Shown in pieces: positions 1-9,163 of a stretch of 64,000 bases of DNA. The notes beneath the pieces are model-generated. The model was given only the letters and a program-made list of their open reading frames with translations. It did not search any database and was not told where the DNA came from. A program made the translations under genes and the position numbers. Origin of the DNA: Porphyromonas macacae DSM 20710 = JCM 13914 (GTDB lineage: Bacteria; Bacteroidota; Bacteroidia; Bacteroidales; Porphyromonadaceae); NCBI RefSeq assembly GCF_000379945.1, contig NZ_KB904152.1, positions 38,837-102,836 on the forward strand, read 5' to 3'. Position 1 is the first letter of the stretch; every line of letters starts with the position of its first letter.

Positions 1-167
1 TTACGGGGTCCGAAAGGCGCCACTTTGCGTAGCGCTTTCTTCCTCCAGGAAACGTCCATACCCAAAGAGATAATGTGATTCAACCGGTCATAGTTTGGCG
101 CTATCCGGTTGAACATTTTGCGTATTTGCTCTACTTTGGGCTGATCTTCATTGTAGGGTTTAATCAT
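1..167 (-). CDS. menG: Demethylmenaquinone / ubiquinone-type C-methyltransferase, N-terminal part (runs off the window)
   Basis: Only the first 55 codons are present; the frame is still open at base 1. The encoded start, [20 protein letters not shown], is followed by a stretch reading [16 protein letters not shown], the hallmark N-terminal region of UbiE/MenG methyltransferases (F-x-x-I-A-P-x-Y-D-x-x-N). The family methylates demethylmenaquinone with S-adenosylmethionine in the last step of menaquinone synthesis, so this suggests a menaquinone-based respiratory or fumarate-reducing chain. The ATG overlaps the purC stop by 8 bases, indicating translational coupling. The SAM-binding core lies outside the window, so the exact substrate is inferred from family membership. 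Confidence 0.85.
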   Translation of the reverse strand, partial: MIKPYNEDQPKVEQIRKMFNRIAPNYDRLNHIISLGMDVSWRKKALRKVAPFGPR

Positions 168-1104
168 CTAATGCAGTCTTCAAATTATTGAATATCCGTT
201 CTTCAAGATTATCCGTTTTCTCTACGATAAAAGGCTTACCTACCACTTTTTCATACAATTCCACATACCGATCTGTCACACTCCGGCAATATTCGGGTGT
301 CATTTCAGGTACTTTTTGTCCGTCTTTCCCTTCAAATCCGTTAGCAATAAGCCACTGGCGCACAAACTCTTTGGAAAGCTGCCTTTGCGGTTCTCCCTTT
401 TCAAAACGTTCCTGATAGCCATCGGCATAGAAATAACGTGAAGAATCCGGCGTATGAATTTCGTCTATCAGATAAATTTTACCGTCTTTTTTGCCGAATT
501 CATACTTGGTATCCACTAAAATCAAACCTCTTTCACCAGCCATTTGCTGCCCGCGGGCAAACAAAGCATACGTATATGCTTCTATCTGTTTGTAATCCTC
601 TTCAGAAATCAGTCCCCGGGCTATGATTTCTTCCCTTGAAATATTTTCATCATGCCCCTCATCGGCTTTTGTGGTAGGAGTAATTACAGGTGTTTCAAAA
701 GCCTGATTTTCTTTCATCCCTTCAGGTATGTTTATACCGCAAAGATTTCGTTCGCCGGCCTTATACGCTCGCCAGGCACTGCCTGTCAGATAACCTCTGA
801 TGACCATCTCTACCTTGAAAGGTTCGCAGCGTATCCCGTATGTAACCATAGGGTCGGGAGTAGATATTTTCCAGTTAGGCACAATATCTTTCGTGGAATC
901 CAAAAAATGTGCGGCTATTTGATTCAATACCTGCCCTTTGGATGGGATGCCCTTGGGAAGAACCACATCGAAAGCAGAAATACGGTCTGTGGCAATCATG
1001 GCTATACGGTCATTGCCAAAGAAATATACGTCGCGCACCTTACCATGATAAACTCCGGTCTGTTTCGGGAATTTAAAGTCTGTCTTTGTTAATGTTTGAT
1101 TCAT
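160..1104 (-). CDS. purC: Phosphoribosylaminoimidazole-succinocarboxamide synthase (SAICAR synthase)
   Basis: 314 residues, the usual length of the longer SAICAR synthase form. It ligates aspartate to CAIR using ATP in purine synthesis. Visible family signatures are [10 protein letters not shown] near residue 21, the segment [14 protein letters not shown] near residues 37-50, [13 protein letters not shown] near residue 100, and [12 protein letters not shown] near residue 193. It ends in an 8-base overlap with menG and starts 20 bases after phoH, so malQ-phoH-purC-menG probably form one minus-strand transcript. No purine riboswitch is visible upstream, which would be inside phoH. Confidence 0.97.
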   Translation of the reverse strand: MNQTLTKTDFKFPKQTGVYHGKVRDVYFFGNDRIAMIATDRISAFDVVLPKGIPSKGQVLNQIAAHFLDSTKDIVPNWKISTPDPMVTYGIRCEPFKVEMVIRGYLTGSAWRAYKAGERNLCGINIPEGMKENQAFETPVITPTTKADEGHDENISREEIIARGLISEEDYKQIEAYTYALFARGQQMAGERGLILVDTKYEFGKKDGKIYLIDEIHTPDSSRYFYADGYQERFEKGEPQRQLSKEFVRQWLIANGFEGKDGQKVPEMTPEYCRSVTDRYVELYEKVVGKPFIVEKTDNLEERIFNNLKTALDD

Positions 1105-1124
1105 ATTTCAATATTTATTTAGTT

Positions 1125-2093
1125 TTATTTTGTGTTAAAATCCCGTTCTGTGAACATGGCATTGTCATAAGCATCCACAATACGTTCTACCAAGGGGTGA
1201 CGAACAATGTCTTTTTTATTGAACTCAATTAAACCGATGCCGGGCACATCCTGCAGAATGGAGAGTGCATCTTTCAAACCGGAACGCACCCCCCTCGGCA
1301 GATCTATCTGTGTTATATCTCCTGTGACAATCATTTTTCCCCCCATGCCCAAGCGTGTAAGAAACATTTTCATTTGCTGTGCAGTCGTATTTTGTGCTTC
1401 GTCCAAAATAATTACCGCATCATTCAAAGTACGCCCTCTCATAAATGCCAGTGGGGCTATCTGGATGGTGCCGTTATCCATATAATCCCTTAGCTTTGCT
1501 CCCGGTATCATTTCACCCAGTGCATCATAAAGAGGCTGCAGATAAGGATCCAGTTTATCTTTCATTTCTCCCGGCAGGAAGCCCAATTTTTCACCGGCTT
1601 CCACAGCCGGTCTGGAAAGGATGATACGCCTTACCTGTTTGTTCTTAAGTGCTTTAACTGCCAGACTGATTGCAATAAAAGTTTTTCCCGAGCCTGCCGG
1701 CCCGATGGCGAAGCAAAGACCGTTTTTCTCAAACTCCTCCACCAGTTTCTTTTGATTCTCACCCCGTGCGGCAATGGCTTTTCCTCCTAAGCCATACAAA
1801 ATTAAGTTGTCCGGTGCTTTATTTTTTCTGTTAAGTGTATCATTACCCTGTTTCAGGTTCAATATATCTTGCTCTGAAAGGCTGTTGTATTTACAGCAGT
1901 GCGCTTCGATAACCTCTAAAAGCCGGAGTAGTGCCTCCGTTTCACGTGCTTCTCCCAAAATCTTGATTACATTTTTATGCATCCTGATTTTTACTTTAGG
2001 GTAGATATTTGAAAGAAGGGCCAGATTAGACTGATTTACTCCTGAAAAAACATTAGGATCAGCATCCTCCAAAATGTACAAACGTTCTGTCAT
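1125..2093 (-). CDS. phoH: PhoH-like ATPase
   Basis: 322 residues. The P-loop GPAGSGKT is at residues 131-138 and a Walker B stretch with ILDEAQN is near residue 230, as in the PhoH/YbeZ family of cytosolic ATPases, often found near RNA metabolism genes such as ybeY. The N-terminal 100 residues form the KH-like/PhoH leader region. The exact cellular role of the family is unsettled; an RNA-linked function is inference. It starts 7 bases after malQ, with no room for a separate promoter. Confidence 0.93.
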   Translation of the reverse strand: MTERLYILEDADPNVFSGVNQSNLALLSNIYPKVKIRMHKNVIKILGEARETEALLRLLEVIEAHCCKYNSLSEQDILNLKQGNDTLNRKNKAPDNLILYGLGGKAIAARGENQKKLVEEFEKNGLCFAIGPAGSGKTFIAISLAVKALKNKQVRRIILSRPAVEAGEKLGFLPGEMKDKLDPYLQPLYDALGEMIPGAKLRDYMDNGTIQIAPLAFMRGRTLNDAVIILDEAQNTTAQQMKMFLTRLGMGGKMIVTGDITQIDLPRGVRSGLKDALSILQDVPGIGLIEFNKKDIVRHPLVERIVDAYDNAMFTERDFNTK

Positions 2094-2100
2094 CTATGTA

Positions 2101-4812
2101 TCAATCTCTATTTGTCCGTTCCAATAAGCGGACAATCTCTTTTGTGAAATCCGAATATTCGGAAATGAGTTTTTCTATCGATATGGGCATCCGGTAGTCC
2201 CATGCCTGGTGTGGGTTTTCCGGATGATTGATCTGCTCTTCTGCCGGAGATTGGATGTGAAGCCTGCGATCTATCGACATCCAGTCCGAAAGAGGTAAGA
2301 TAACCAACATAGACGGACTTTGCAAGTTGTGATAGATAATGCGGTGAAAAGTTTTATCTGCATGCGGATAATCTTCCGACAAATCTTCTGAAACATCCGC
2401 CAGACGTCTCATATAGGCATCCTGGTCTTTTTTATCCAATTCTTCCCACCACAATCTTAGCGGAGCCATATCGTGCGTACTTGTGGTACAGACCGAATAG
2501 TAAGGGAAAGTTTCCGTATCATTATATCCCGAAAGTGTAAATGTTTTGGGCATTCGCTCCAATTCCAAAGAAAAAACCTGAAGCTCCTTCAACACTTCGG
2601 GCACCGATGGAGGTATCATGCCTAAATCCTCTGCACAAACCAGCATATCTGTACTTCTATGCATCGGTATCAGACGTTTGAGAGCCGTTTGTTTCCACAG
2701 TTCGTTGTTCCTGTTGAAAAAGAAATCCAAATCCAGTTTCCTCCAGGCTTGCCGGTTTTCTGCTCCCAAGCGGTTAAACAGCAAACTTTTTTCCAAAGCA
2801 ACCCGAGGGTGCAGTTTCTTATACTTATACGGGTCAGGAAGGAATAAAACCTCGGTACATAATTGTTTAAGGGCGTTTATGCTCTTTTCCCCTCCGGGGA
2901 TATGAGCGGGATCGATTTCTTCATAATATTTTTGCCCGAACTGATTTAGAGTATAAAAGGAGCTTTCCGGAACCGGAATCACAAACCCTTCCCATATCAA
3001 GGCTTTGACGTATTCCCCAAAAAGAGAAGTCAGATCTTCACGGTGTATAAGCGGTATGGTGAGCATATCTTCACGGAAATGAAACCCATATTGCTCTATT
3101 TCCTCGATAGAATAGGGAAGTGCAGGATTAAAATGCCCCAGCAGACCCGAACGATGAATAGTGGGTATCTCCCATATTCTGAAAAAACCTAATATATGGT
3201 CTACTCTAAAAGCTTGGAAGTAGTTCGACATAAACCGGAAACGCTCTTTCCACCATTTGAAATTATTTCGTTCGCCTTCCTCCCAATTGTATGTGGGAAA
3301 GCCCCAATTTTGTCCCTCGGCCGAAAAATCGTCGGGTGGGGCACCGGCCTGTTGATTTTCGTTGAACAGCTCCGGGTGCACCCATACATCCATACCTTTT
3401 GGGGATACACCTATGGGAATATCTCCTTTAAGCAAAATGCTTTTTTCGGCAGCATATTCGCTTACCGCTCTTAATTGGGTAAACAGCAAGAACTGGGTAT
3501 ACGAATAAAATAAGGCTGCATCTTTGTTCTCTTCCAATTCGAGCCACTTGGTTACAGTGTTCTGATCATACTCGGTAAACAATGGCCATTCTGAGGGAGG
3601 AGTCCCCTGGTGAGTGTCTCGTAAAACACAATAAGCCTGATAGGGGATAAGCCATTCGGTATTTTCCATACAAAAATTGATGTACGGTCGTTTCTTTATT
3701 ACAGATGCCGATTGTTCTTTGAAGTGCAGTCTTAGATATTCTTCTTTAAGCTTATAAACTTCTTTATAATCGATTCTATCCAGATTCCTCAATCCTTTTG
3801 CCCTTTGCTCGAATTTTTGCTGCTGTTCCGGGTGTTTTAGAGGAGGCAAAGCCTGAATGTCGACATAAATCGGGTTTATGGCATTAACCGATATATTATT
3901 ATACGGATAGGAGTCTTGAATATCCCTGGTGAATGTGGTATCATTGATCGGGAGCATCTGGAAAACATGCAGTTTCGCTTCACTTGCCCAATCAATGGCT
4001 TTGCGTAAAGAACCGAAGTCCCCGATACCGAAATCATTTTCACTTCTCAAAGAAAAAAGAGGTATAACAACACCTGAAAAATGAGGAGAGTAGTTGTTCT
4101 CTTCAAAATGTAAACCGATGAGCGATGTTATATCATATTTGCCTGTTGGTTTTAGCTTGAAGGTCCGGTTTTCACATGTTTCCCAACGGATATTTTTTTT
4201 GTTTTCATCCGAAATAAAGAATTTGAATTTGATTTCTTTATTCATGGATAACCGGTCTATTTCTGTGGTAAAGGTCCATTCTCCTTTGCCCAGATAGTTC
4301 ATCTCTAAAGCTTTTTGAGGATCCCATTCTCCAAGTTTGGGAGTATTTCCCGAAAGGTACAGACGCATATTTTGCGGCACGGTAGGGGCATAGATCTGAA
4401 ATCTCATTTTTTCACCGCCTTTCGTGCGCTTAACTTCGGGATAATGTTCTCGTTCGTGCTTAAAAAGCACATCATAAAAAGAAGAACTGTAAAAAGGAGC
4501 ATTGGCCGGTCTGTCGATCCACCTGTCGTCCATAAATAACGTTTTTACAGGCTCGGTAATAAGCATATGGTGCATTCTTTTCCATTCCCGTCTGTAAACT
4601 TCACCACGTTCATTTTTTACAAAATAATAATATACGAAATCTTTTCTGCGCCCATCGATGGAGACTGTTCCTTCCCAACGGTCATCGCCATTTGCGGTCA
4701 ACTGTAAGGCCTGTTCTCCTTCGTCCCAATTGCCCAGTTCGACAATAGAGCCCGTGATACATAATTTTTGTCCCCATTCAGCTCTATATTTAATCGAAAA
4801 CGTAATATCCAT
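2101..4812 (-). CDS. malQ: 4-alpha-glucanotransferase (GH77) with two N-terminal starch-binding domains
   Basis: 903 residues, much longer than the roughly 500-residue Thermus type. Two CBM20-like domains occupy about residues 1-105 and 130-235 (each with the W-D-x-x-x-A-L-x-L pattern), followed by the GH77 catalytic barrel. GH77 catalytic motifs are visible: RVDHILGFFRIWEIP (nucleophile Asp), CAEDLGMIP (acid/base Glu) and TSTHDMAPLR (third Asp). The enzyme moves alpha-1,4-glucan segments between maltodextrins and resembles plant DPE2-type enzymes. No signal peptide is seen, so it should act in the cytoplasm on glycogen or imported maltodextrin. It is the first gene of its operon, with TAnnTTTG promoter boxes upstream. 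Confidence 0.95.
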   Translation of the reverse strand: MDITFSIKYRAEWGQKLCITGSIVELGNWDEGEQALQLTANGDDRWEGTVSIDGRRKDFVYYYFVKNERGEVYRREWKRMHHMLITEPVKTLFMDDRWIDRPANAPFYSSSFYDVLFKHEREHYPEVKRTKGGEKMRFQIYAPTVPQNMRLYLSGNTPKLGEWDPQKALEMNYLGKGEWTFTTEIDRLSMNKEIKFKFFISDENKKNIRWETCENRTFKLKPTGKYDITSLIGLHFEENNYSPHFSGVVIPLFSLRSENDFGIGDFGSLRKAIDWASEAKLHVFQMLPINDTTFTRDIQDSYPYNNISVNAINPIYVDIQALPPLKHPEQQQKFEQRAKGLRNLDRIDYKEVYKLKEEYLRLHFKEQSASVIKKRPYINFCMENTEWLIPYQAYCVLRDTHQGTPPSEWPLFTEYDQNTVTKWLELEENKDAALFYSYTQFLLFTQLRAVSEYAAEKSILLKGDIPIGVSPKGMDVWVHPELFNENQQAGAPPDDFSAEGQNWGFPTYNWEEGERNNFKWWKERFRFMSNYFQAFRVDHILGFFRIWEIPTIHRSGLLGHFNPALPYSIEEIEQYGFHFREDMLTIPLIHREDLTSLFGEYVKALIWEGFVIPVPESSFYTLNQFGQKYYEEIDPAHIPGGEKSINALKQLCTEVLFLPDPYKYKKLHPRVALEKSLLFNRLGAENRQAWRKLDLDFFFNRNNELWKQTALKRLIPMHRSTDMLVCAEDLGMIPPSVPEVLKELQVFSLELERMPKTFTLSGYNDTETFPYYSVCTTSTHDMAPLRLWWEELDKKDQDAYMRRLADVSEDLSEDYPHADKTFHRIIYHNLQSPSMLVILPLSDWMSIDRRLHIQSPAEEQINHPENPHQAWDYRMPISIEKLISEYSDFTKEIVRLLERTNRD

Positions 4813-4843
4813 AAATTTTGTAAAAGTGCTCTTGTTTAATATA

Positions 4844-4851
4844 CAAAGGTA
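4844..4851 (-). promoter_or_regulatory. Bacteroidota -7 box for malQ (TACCTTTG)
   Basis: On the minus strand this reads TACCTTTG, matching the Bacteroidota primary sigma -7 consensus TAnnTTTG, 31 bases upstream of the malQ start. No convincing TTG -33 element lies at the expected distance, so it may be weak. Confidence 0.45.
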
Positions 4852-4985
4852 AAAAAACGGGTAGTATTACGGGTAATCTTAATTATCTGTTTTTTTAGTT
4901 TTCTTGTAATCAATTAAACATAATAATGATTATAAAATTTTATTGATATAAAAACAGAAATGATTTGAAACGGTATCGATTGAAA

Positions 4986-5017
4986 CAAATATAAAGACCT
5001 AACAGCATGAATATCAA
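4986..5017 (-). promoter_or_regulatory. Possible second malQ promoter (TTG - 21 - TATATTTG)
   Basis: On the minus strand a TTG (5015-5017) is followed after 21 bases by TATATTTG (4986-4993). Both boxes and the spacing fit the Bacteroidota promoter. It would give a long leader for malQ (about 170 bases). Confidence 0.4.
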
Positions 5018-5064
5018 GGAAAAACATGGAAACTTGAAATGCTGGAAAAAATCCTTAAGGAAAA

Positions 5065-5157
5065 TGAAAATTCTCTGCCTGATGGATTTTCAACGAAGTT
5101 AACTTGGATTTTTATTCTTTGCCTGAAGAATTTTCAACCATCAGGCAGAAAATTTCA
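5065..5157 (+). repeat. R1 intergenic palindromic repeat, copy A
   Basis: About 93 bp. The left end TTCTCTGCCTGATGG (5071-5085) is inverted at the right end as CCATCAGGCAGAAAATT (5138-5154), with an internal AAGTTAACTT palindrome. It lies between the malQ start and the pckA terminator. Other copies are at 23041, 40553 and 59291. The gap 4813-5260 holds this repeat, the malQ promoter boxes and the pckA terminator, and nothing else I recognise. Confidence 0.8.
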
Positions 5158-5198
5158 GATTGCCAATGAATTGGATTTTCTTTTAAGAAAGAATTACA

Positions 5199-5235
5199 TA
5201 AAAAGAAACCCCGAGAAAATATTTCTCGAGGTTCT
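5199..5235 (-). terminator. Rho-independent terminator of pckA
   Basis: On the minus strand a hairpin with arms CCTCGAGAAA and TTTCTCGGGG is followed by a T-rich run, about 25 bases past the pckA stop. One mismatch interrupts the stem. Confidence 0.8.
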
Positions 5236-5260
5236 TATTATTAAATTCGGTAAATGCTTA

Positions 5261-6868
5261 TCAGAGTTTTGGACCCGCACATACCAGAGCTTTTCCGGAC
5301 TCATTGGTCGTGAACTTATCGAAGTTCTTGATAAAGCGTTCTGCCAGATCTTTTGCTTTTGTTTCCCATTCTGAAACATCTGCATAGGTATCACGAGGAT
5401 CCAAAATTTGGGGATCTACACCCGGTAATGCCGTGGGAACTGTAAAATCAAAGTAAGGAATAGACTTGGTCGGAGCTTTATCGATAGAACCGTCCAAAAT
5501 GGCATCGATTATACCACGGGTATCTTTGATGGAAATTCGTTTCCCTGTGCCATTCCAACCGGTATTCACCAAATAAGCTGTAGCTCCTGTTTTTTCCATT
5601 TTTTTCACCAATTCTTCCGCATATTTAGTTGGATGCAGAGAAAGGAATGCAGCCCCGAAACAAGCCGAGAATGTAGGTGTAGGCTCTGTAATACCCCGCT
5701 CGGTACCGGCTAATTTTGCTGTAAATCCGGACAGGAAATAGTACTTCGTTTGTTCGGGAGTAAGAATAGAAACCGGAGGCAATACACCGAAAGCATCTGC
5801 AGACAGGAAGATAACTTTGTTTGCATGACCGGCGTGCGAAATGGGTTTAACGATATTATCGATATGATAAATCGGATAAGAAACACGGGTATTTTCCGTT
5901 ACGGACTTATCGGAGAAGTCGATCTTGCCGTTGGCATCTACAGTCACGTTCTCAAGTAAAGCATCTCTACGGATGGCATTGTAAATATCAGGTTCGTTTT
6001 CCTTACTCAGGTTAATAACCTTGGCATAACAACCTCCCTCAAAGTTGAAAATACCGTTGTCATCCCAACCGTGTTCGTCGTCACCGATCAGTTTACGTTT
6101 GGGATCTGTAGACAAAGTGGTTTTACCGGTACCGGATAAACCGAAGAAAATGGCCGTTTCCTTATCATCCATACTGGTATTGGCCGAACAGTGCATGGAA
6201 GCCATTCCGGCCAAAGGCAAACGATAGTTCATGTAAGAAAACATACCCTTCTTCATTTCACCACCATACCAGGTGTTAATGATAACCTGTACTTTTTCCG
6301 TCAGGTTGAATACAACGGCCGTTTCGGAATTCAAGCCTAACTCCTTGTAGTTTTCGACCTTGGCTTTGGAGGCATTCATTACCACGAAATCCGGTTCCCC
6401 GAAATTCTCCAACTCGGCTTTGGTAGGACGGATAAACATGTTCGTAACAAAATGAGCCTGCCATGCGACTTCCATGATGAAACGGATCTTGATACGGCTG
6501 TTTTCATTGGCTCCGCAGAAAGCGTCGACTACATAAAGCGGTTTATTGCACAATTCATTTACCGCAATCTTTTTAATAGCTTTCCACGCTTCCGGAGATA
6601 CGGGTTTGTTGTCGTTTTTATATTCTTCGGATGTCCACCAGATGGTATTCCGTGTGGTATCGTCCAGAACAAAGAATTTATCTTTCGGTGAACGGCCGGT
6701 ATAAACTCCGGTCATTACGTTCACTGCTCCTAATTCTGTTAATTGACCTTTTTCATAGCCTTCGAGATCTGATTTTGTTTCATGCTCGAATAAAAGTTCG
6801 TATGAAGGATTGTGAAAAATCTCTTTTACGCCTGTGATCCCATACTTGGATAAATCTAAATTGCTCAT
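5261..6868 (-). CDS. pckA: Phosphoenolpyruvate carboxykinase (ATP)
   Basis: 535 residues, the standard length of ATP-dependent PEPCK. It interconverts oxaloacetate + ATP and PEP + CO2 + ADP. In fermenting Bacteroidales it usually runs towards oxaloacetate to feed fumarate reduction and succinate formation (family knowledge). Visible motifs are the substrate loop TGRSPKDK (residues 57-64), YGGEMKKG (201-208), the P-loop GLSGTGKT (243-250) with the following TLS, and the metal/kinase-2 motif [10 protein letters not shown] (261-270). It is monocistronic, with its own promoter and terminator. Confidence 0.98.
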   Translation of the reverse strand: MSNLDLSKYGITGVKEIFHNPSYELLFEHETKSDLEGYEKGQLTELGAVNVMTGVYTGRSPKDKFFVLDDTTRNTIWWTSEEYKNDNKPVSPEAWKAIKKIAVNELCNKPLYVVDAFCGANENSRIKIRFIMEVAWQAHFVTNMFIRPTKAELENFGEPDFVVMNASKAKVENYKELGLNSETAVVFNLTEKVQVIINTWYGGEMKKGMFSYMNYRLPLAGMASMHCSANTSMDDKETAIFFGLSGTGKTTLSTDPKRKLIGDDEHGWDDNGIFNFEGGCYAKVINLSKENEPDIYNAIRRDALLENVTVDANGKIDFSDKSVTENTRVSYPIYHIDNIVKPISHAGHANKVIFLSADAFGVLPPVSILTPEQTKYYFLSGFTAKLAGTERGITEPTPTFSACFGAAFLSLHPTKYAEELVKKMEKTGATAYLVNTGWNGTGKRISIKDTRGIIDAILDGSIDKAPTKSIPYFDFTVPTALPGVDPQILDPRDTYADVSEWETKAKDLAERFIKNFDKFTTNESGKALVCAGPKL

Positions 6869-7009
6869 TCTAATTAGATGTTAAATGATTATTGTAATTG
6901 TGAAATTTTCTCTCTTTTAATTCCCATCAACCCTTTATGAGAATACTGCTATGTTTGTAACAAGCAAATATTCATCTATGTTGTATAAATACTTCATCCT
7001 AACTATCTA

Positions 7010-7043
7010 CAAATATAACACAATTAAGGAAAAAAATACTCAA
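7010..7043 (-). promoter_or_regulatory. Candidate pckA promoter
   Basis: On the minus strand TATATTTG (7010-7017) matches TAnnTTTG. A TTG (7041-7043) lies 23 bases further upstream, slightly long for the consensus. The leader to the pckA ATG would be about 140 bases. Confidence 0.45.
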
Positions 7044-7124
7044 TAATATCCGAATAATACGATTAACTCTGAAAATAAAATAAGATCATCCGCAAATAAA
7101 GCAAGTTAATATCCAGAATTTGAA

Positions 7125-7155
7125 TTGATTATGTGATTTTGTTTAATTAAATTTG
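7125..7155 (+). promoter_or_regulatory. Promoter of the SIMPL-domain gene
   Basis: TTG (7125-7127), a 20-base spacer and TAAATTTG (7148-7155) match the Bacteroidota promoter pattern, 24 bases before the chosen ATG. This argues against a TTG start at 7153, which would lie inside the -7 box. Confidence 0.55.
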
Positions 7156-7179
7156 AAAGAAAACCCAATTTACATTGTT

Positions 7180-7911
7180 ATGAAAAATAATTCTTTAATC
7201 ATCACCATTATTGCTTCGGTTGCTTTGATTCTGGCAGCTGCGGTTTTTGGCTCTCGAATAGCTCAAATAAAGAAACCGGCTAAGGCCGTAAAAGTGACCG
7301 GAATATGTGAGCGGACATTTGAGAGCGACCTGATTGTCTGGAAAGCCAGATTCAGTGCACAAAACATGGATCTCCAATCCGGTTTCTCGCAACTGAAAGA
7401 AGATCGGGAGCAGGTTTTGAAATTTCTGGAGGGTAAAGGAATTGCAAAAGATATGATAGACCTATCTTCTATCAGCGTAGAGAAAATGTTCGATTCAAGG
7501 TATAACAACAATAATTACTACAACGTTTTTACGGGCTATAAACTGACTCAGACCGTGAAAATCGAGAGCAATGATGTGGACAAAATCGAAAAAATAAGTA
7601 AAGACGTTACCGAACTCATTAACAATGATGTGATGATCGAGTCGGAAATGCCCAAGTACTACTACACCAAGCTGGATGATCTGAAGATAGAGATGTTGGA
7701 AAACGCCTCGGCCGATGCTTATGAGAGAGCTTCCGTGATTGCACAAGGAAGTAAGAGCAAAATCGACAGGCTTACTCAATCTCAAATGGGCGTTTTTCAG
7801 ATTGTGGGCTACAATTCCGATGAAGATTATAGCTGGGGTGGAACTTTTAATACGTCAAGCAGAAAGAAGACAGCTTCGATTACGGTTAAATCGACTTTTA
7901 CTCTTAAGTAA
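7180..7911 (+). CDS. SIMPL domain-containing (DUF541) membrane-anchored protein
   Basis: 243 residues from the ATG at 7180, chosen because the upstream in-frame TTG at 7153 overlaps the promoter and because the ATG puts a membrane segment (LIITIIASVALILAAAVFG) directly at the N-terminus. The remainder is a SIMPL/DUF541 fold: VTGICERTFESDLIVWKA near residues 37-55 and the C-terminal repeat-like strands. SIMPL proteins are periplasmic or surface-exposed, assemble into oligomers in known cases (BP26) and have no known enzymatic role. It is monocistronic and convergent with miaA. Confidence 0.85.
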   Translation: MKNNSLIITIIASVALILAAAVFGSRIAQIKKPAKAVKVTGICERTFESDLIVWKARFSAQNMDLQSGFSQLKEDREQVLKFLEGKGIAKDMIDLSSISVEKMFDSRYNNNNYYNVFTGYKLTQTVKIESNDVDKIEKISKDVTELINNDVMIESEMPKYYYTKLDDLKIEMLENASADAYERASVIAQGSKSKIDRLTQSQMGVFQIVGYNSDEDYSWGGTFNTSSRKKTASITVKSTFTLK

Positions 7912-7950
7912 GAGATATAACTGTCATCGTTTAATAAAAGCAACGGTATG

Positions 7951-8072
7951 TCATCATACGCAAAATACTGCATTGCTTGCGACCTTCGGCTTCGGTCACG
8001 TACTTTTTAGCACGGTCTCTTGAGTCTCGTCTTAGGCCGCCTTGTACTTTACGCTTTCTGACGTACCTAAAA
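7951..8072 (-). repeat. R2 dispersed repeat, copy 4 (inverted; head replaced by a MITE)
   Basis: On the minus strand this is the conserved R2 tail: an AGGTACGTCAG-like start, GTAAAGTACAAGG, then GTACGTGACCGAAGCCGAAG and a terminal CGTATGATGA. In the other R2 copies the tail is preceded by a short 34-base hairpin; here that position is taken by the full R3 MITE at 8073-8242. The whole gap 7912-8248 consists of R2 copy 4 plus this MITE. Confidence 0.8.
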
Positions 8073-8242
8073 GGGGGTGTGTCAAAACATGAAATTGAGA
8101 GAAGTTTCCTTTCATATCGATAGTTACCACCCTTTCTAATCAAATAAAACAATCGCTATCATTGAGTTTTTAGCTCTTTGATAGCGATTGTTCTTTACAA
8201 ATGACAGTTGATTTAGGCAGAATGGAGTTTTGACACAGCTCC
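8073..8242. mobile_element. R3 MITE, copy 1
   Basis: 170 bp with terminal inverted repeats GGGGGTGTGTCAAAAC (8073-8088) and GTTTTGACACAGCTCC (8227-8242). A central hairpin has perfect 13-base arms ACAATCGCTATCA (8149-8161) and TGATAGCGATTGT (8179-8191). It has no coding capacity. It is nearly identical, in inverted orientation, to 62414-62582. The ends resemble those of the IS1182-like element at 63743. Confidence 0.85.
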
Positions 8243-8248
8243 TTTATT

Positions 8249-9163
8249 TTATAACTTTCTCTTGAAAACGGTTAAAACTTCTTTGACTTGCTCCGATAAG
8301 GGAAGCATGGCATCGATCATGTTTAACTTTATTCCTCTTCGTTCCATACCCCGAAACCAGGTCATTTGTCTTTTGGCAAACTGATGGATGGCTATTTCGA
8401 GTTGTTCGGCCATCTCTTGATAAGAAATTTCCCCGATTACATATAGTGTAACGTATTTATACTCCAAACCGTAGTATATAAGATCTTCTGCTTTTACTCC
8501 GGAGGCAAGCAGTCTTTCCACTTCCTGGGTCATACCTGCTTTCAAACGTTTTTGTAATCGGGCCGAAATTCTTGCCCGCCTTTCTTCTCGTGGCAGATCC
8601 AGGCAAAAATTGACGCTGTTTACAGGAGGGAATCCCGTTTTCTCGGTAGGATGCTTACTGATATAGTCTGCAATCTCAATAGCTCTTATCGTTCGTCTTG
8701 GATTGTCGATGTCCGTTTGATTATGCAGAGGACCGTAACCCTTCAGTCTTGTAACGAGTTCATCCATAGAAAAATGAGACAATTCTTTCCTCAGAGACTC
8801 ATTTGCAGGAACATCGGGAAGGTTGTATCCTCTTAAAATACTTTCTGCATACATACCTGTACCGCCACATATAATCGGATGCTCTATTCCTCTTGAATAA
8901 ATATCTTCTAAGGCTTTATGGCAATCGTGTTGAAATTCAAACAGATTGTATCGTTCGCCGGCATTACGAATATCGATAAGATGATATTTGATCTCTTTTC
9001 CTTTAACGATGTAATCTTCAAGGTCTTTTCCTGTACCGAGATCCATACCTTTATAGACCTGTCGACTGTCTGCGCTTATAACTTCACTGCCCAGCTCGAA
9101 GGCGAGCCGGGCAGCAAGTCTTGTTTTTCCGGAGGCCGTAGGGCCTAAAAGAGTCAGAATCAT
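8249..9163 (-). CDS. miaA: tRNA dimethylallyltransferase
   Basis: 304 residues. It transfers a dimethylallyl group to A37 of tRNAs reading UNN codons. The P-loop GPTASGKT is at residues 7-14, followed by the family markers [18 protein letters not shown] (about 29-46), GGTGMYAES (about 100-108), [10 protein letters not shown] (about 153-162) and the C-terminal [11 protein letters not shown]. Its start overlaps the guaB end by 4 bases (ATGA type), so the two are co-transcribed. Confidence 0.97.
   Translation of the reverse strand: MILTLLGPTASGKTRLAARLAFELGSEVISADSRQVYKGMDLGTGKDLEDYIVKGKEIKYHLIDIRNAGERYNLFEFQHDCHKALEDIYSRGIEHPIICGGTGMYAESILRGYNLPDVPANESLRKELSHFSMDELVTRLKGYGPLHNQTDIDNPRRTIRAIEIADYISKHPTEKTGFPPVNSVNFCLDLPREERRARISARLQKRLKAGMTQEVERLLASGVKAEDLIYYGLEYKYVTLYVIGEISYQEMAEQLEIAIHQFAKRQMTWFRGMERRGIKLNMIDAMLPLSEQVKEVLTVFKRKL

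Noticed and set aside
188..1092. Plus-strand open frames of 60-150 codons opposite purC
   Set aside because: They are antisense shadows of a clear enzyme gene and have no family signature or promoter.
4813..5260. CRISPR array based on the repeated GCCTGA units in R1
   Set aside because: The units are inverted rather than direct, are few, and have no regular spacers.
5039..5374. Plus-strand frame of 111 codons starting in R1 copy A
   Set aside because: It starts in the repeat, crosses the pckA terminator and continues antisense to pckA.
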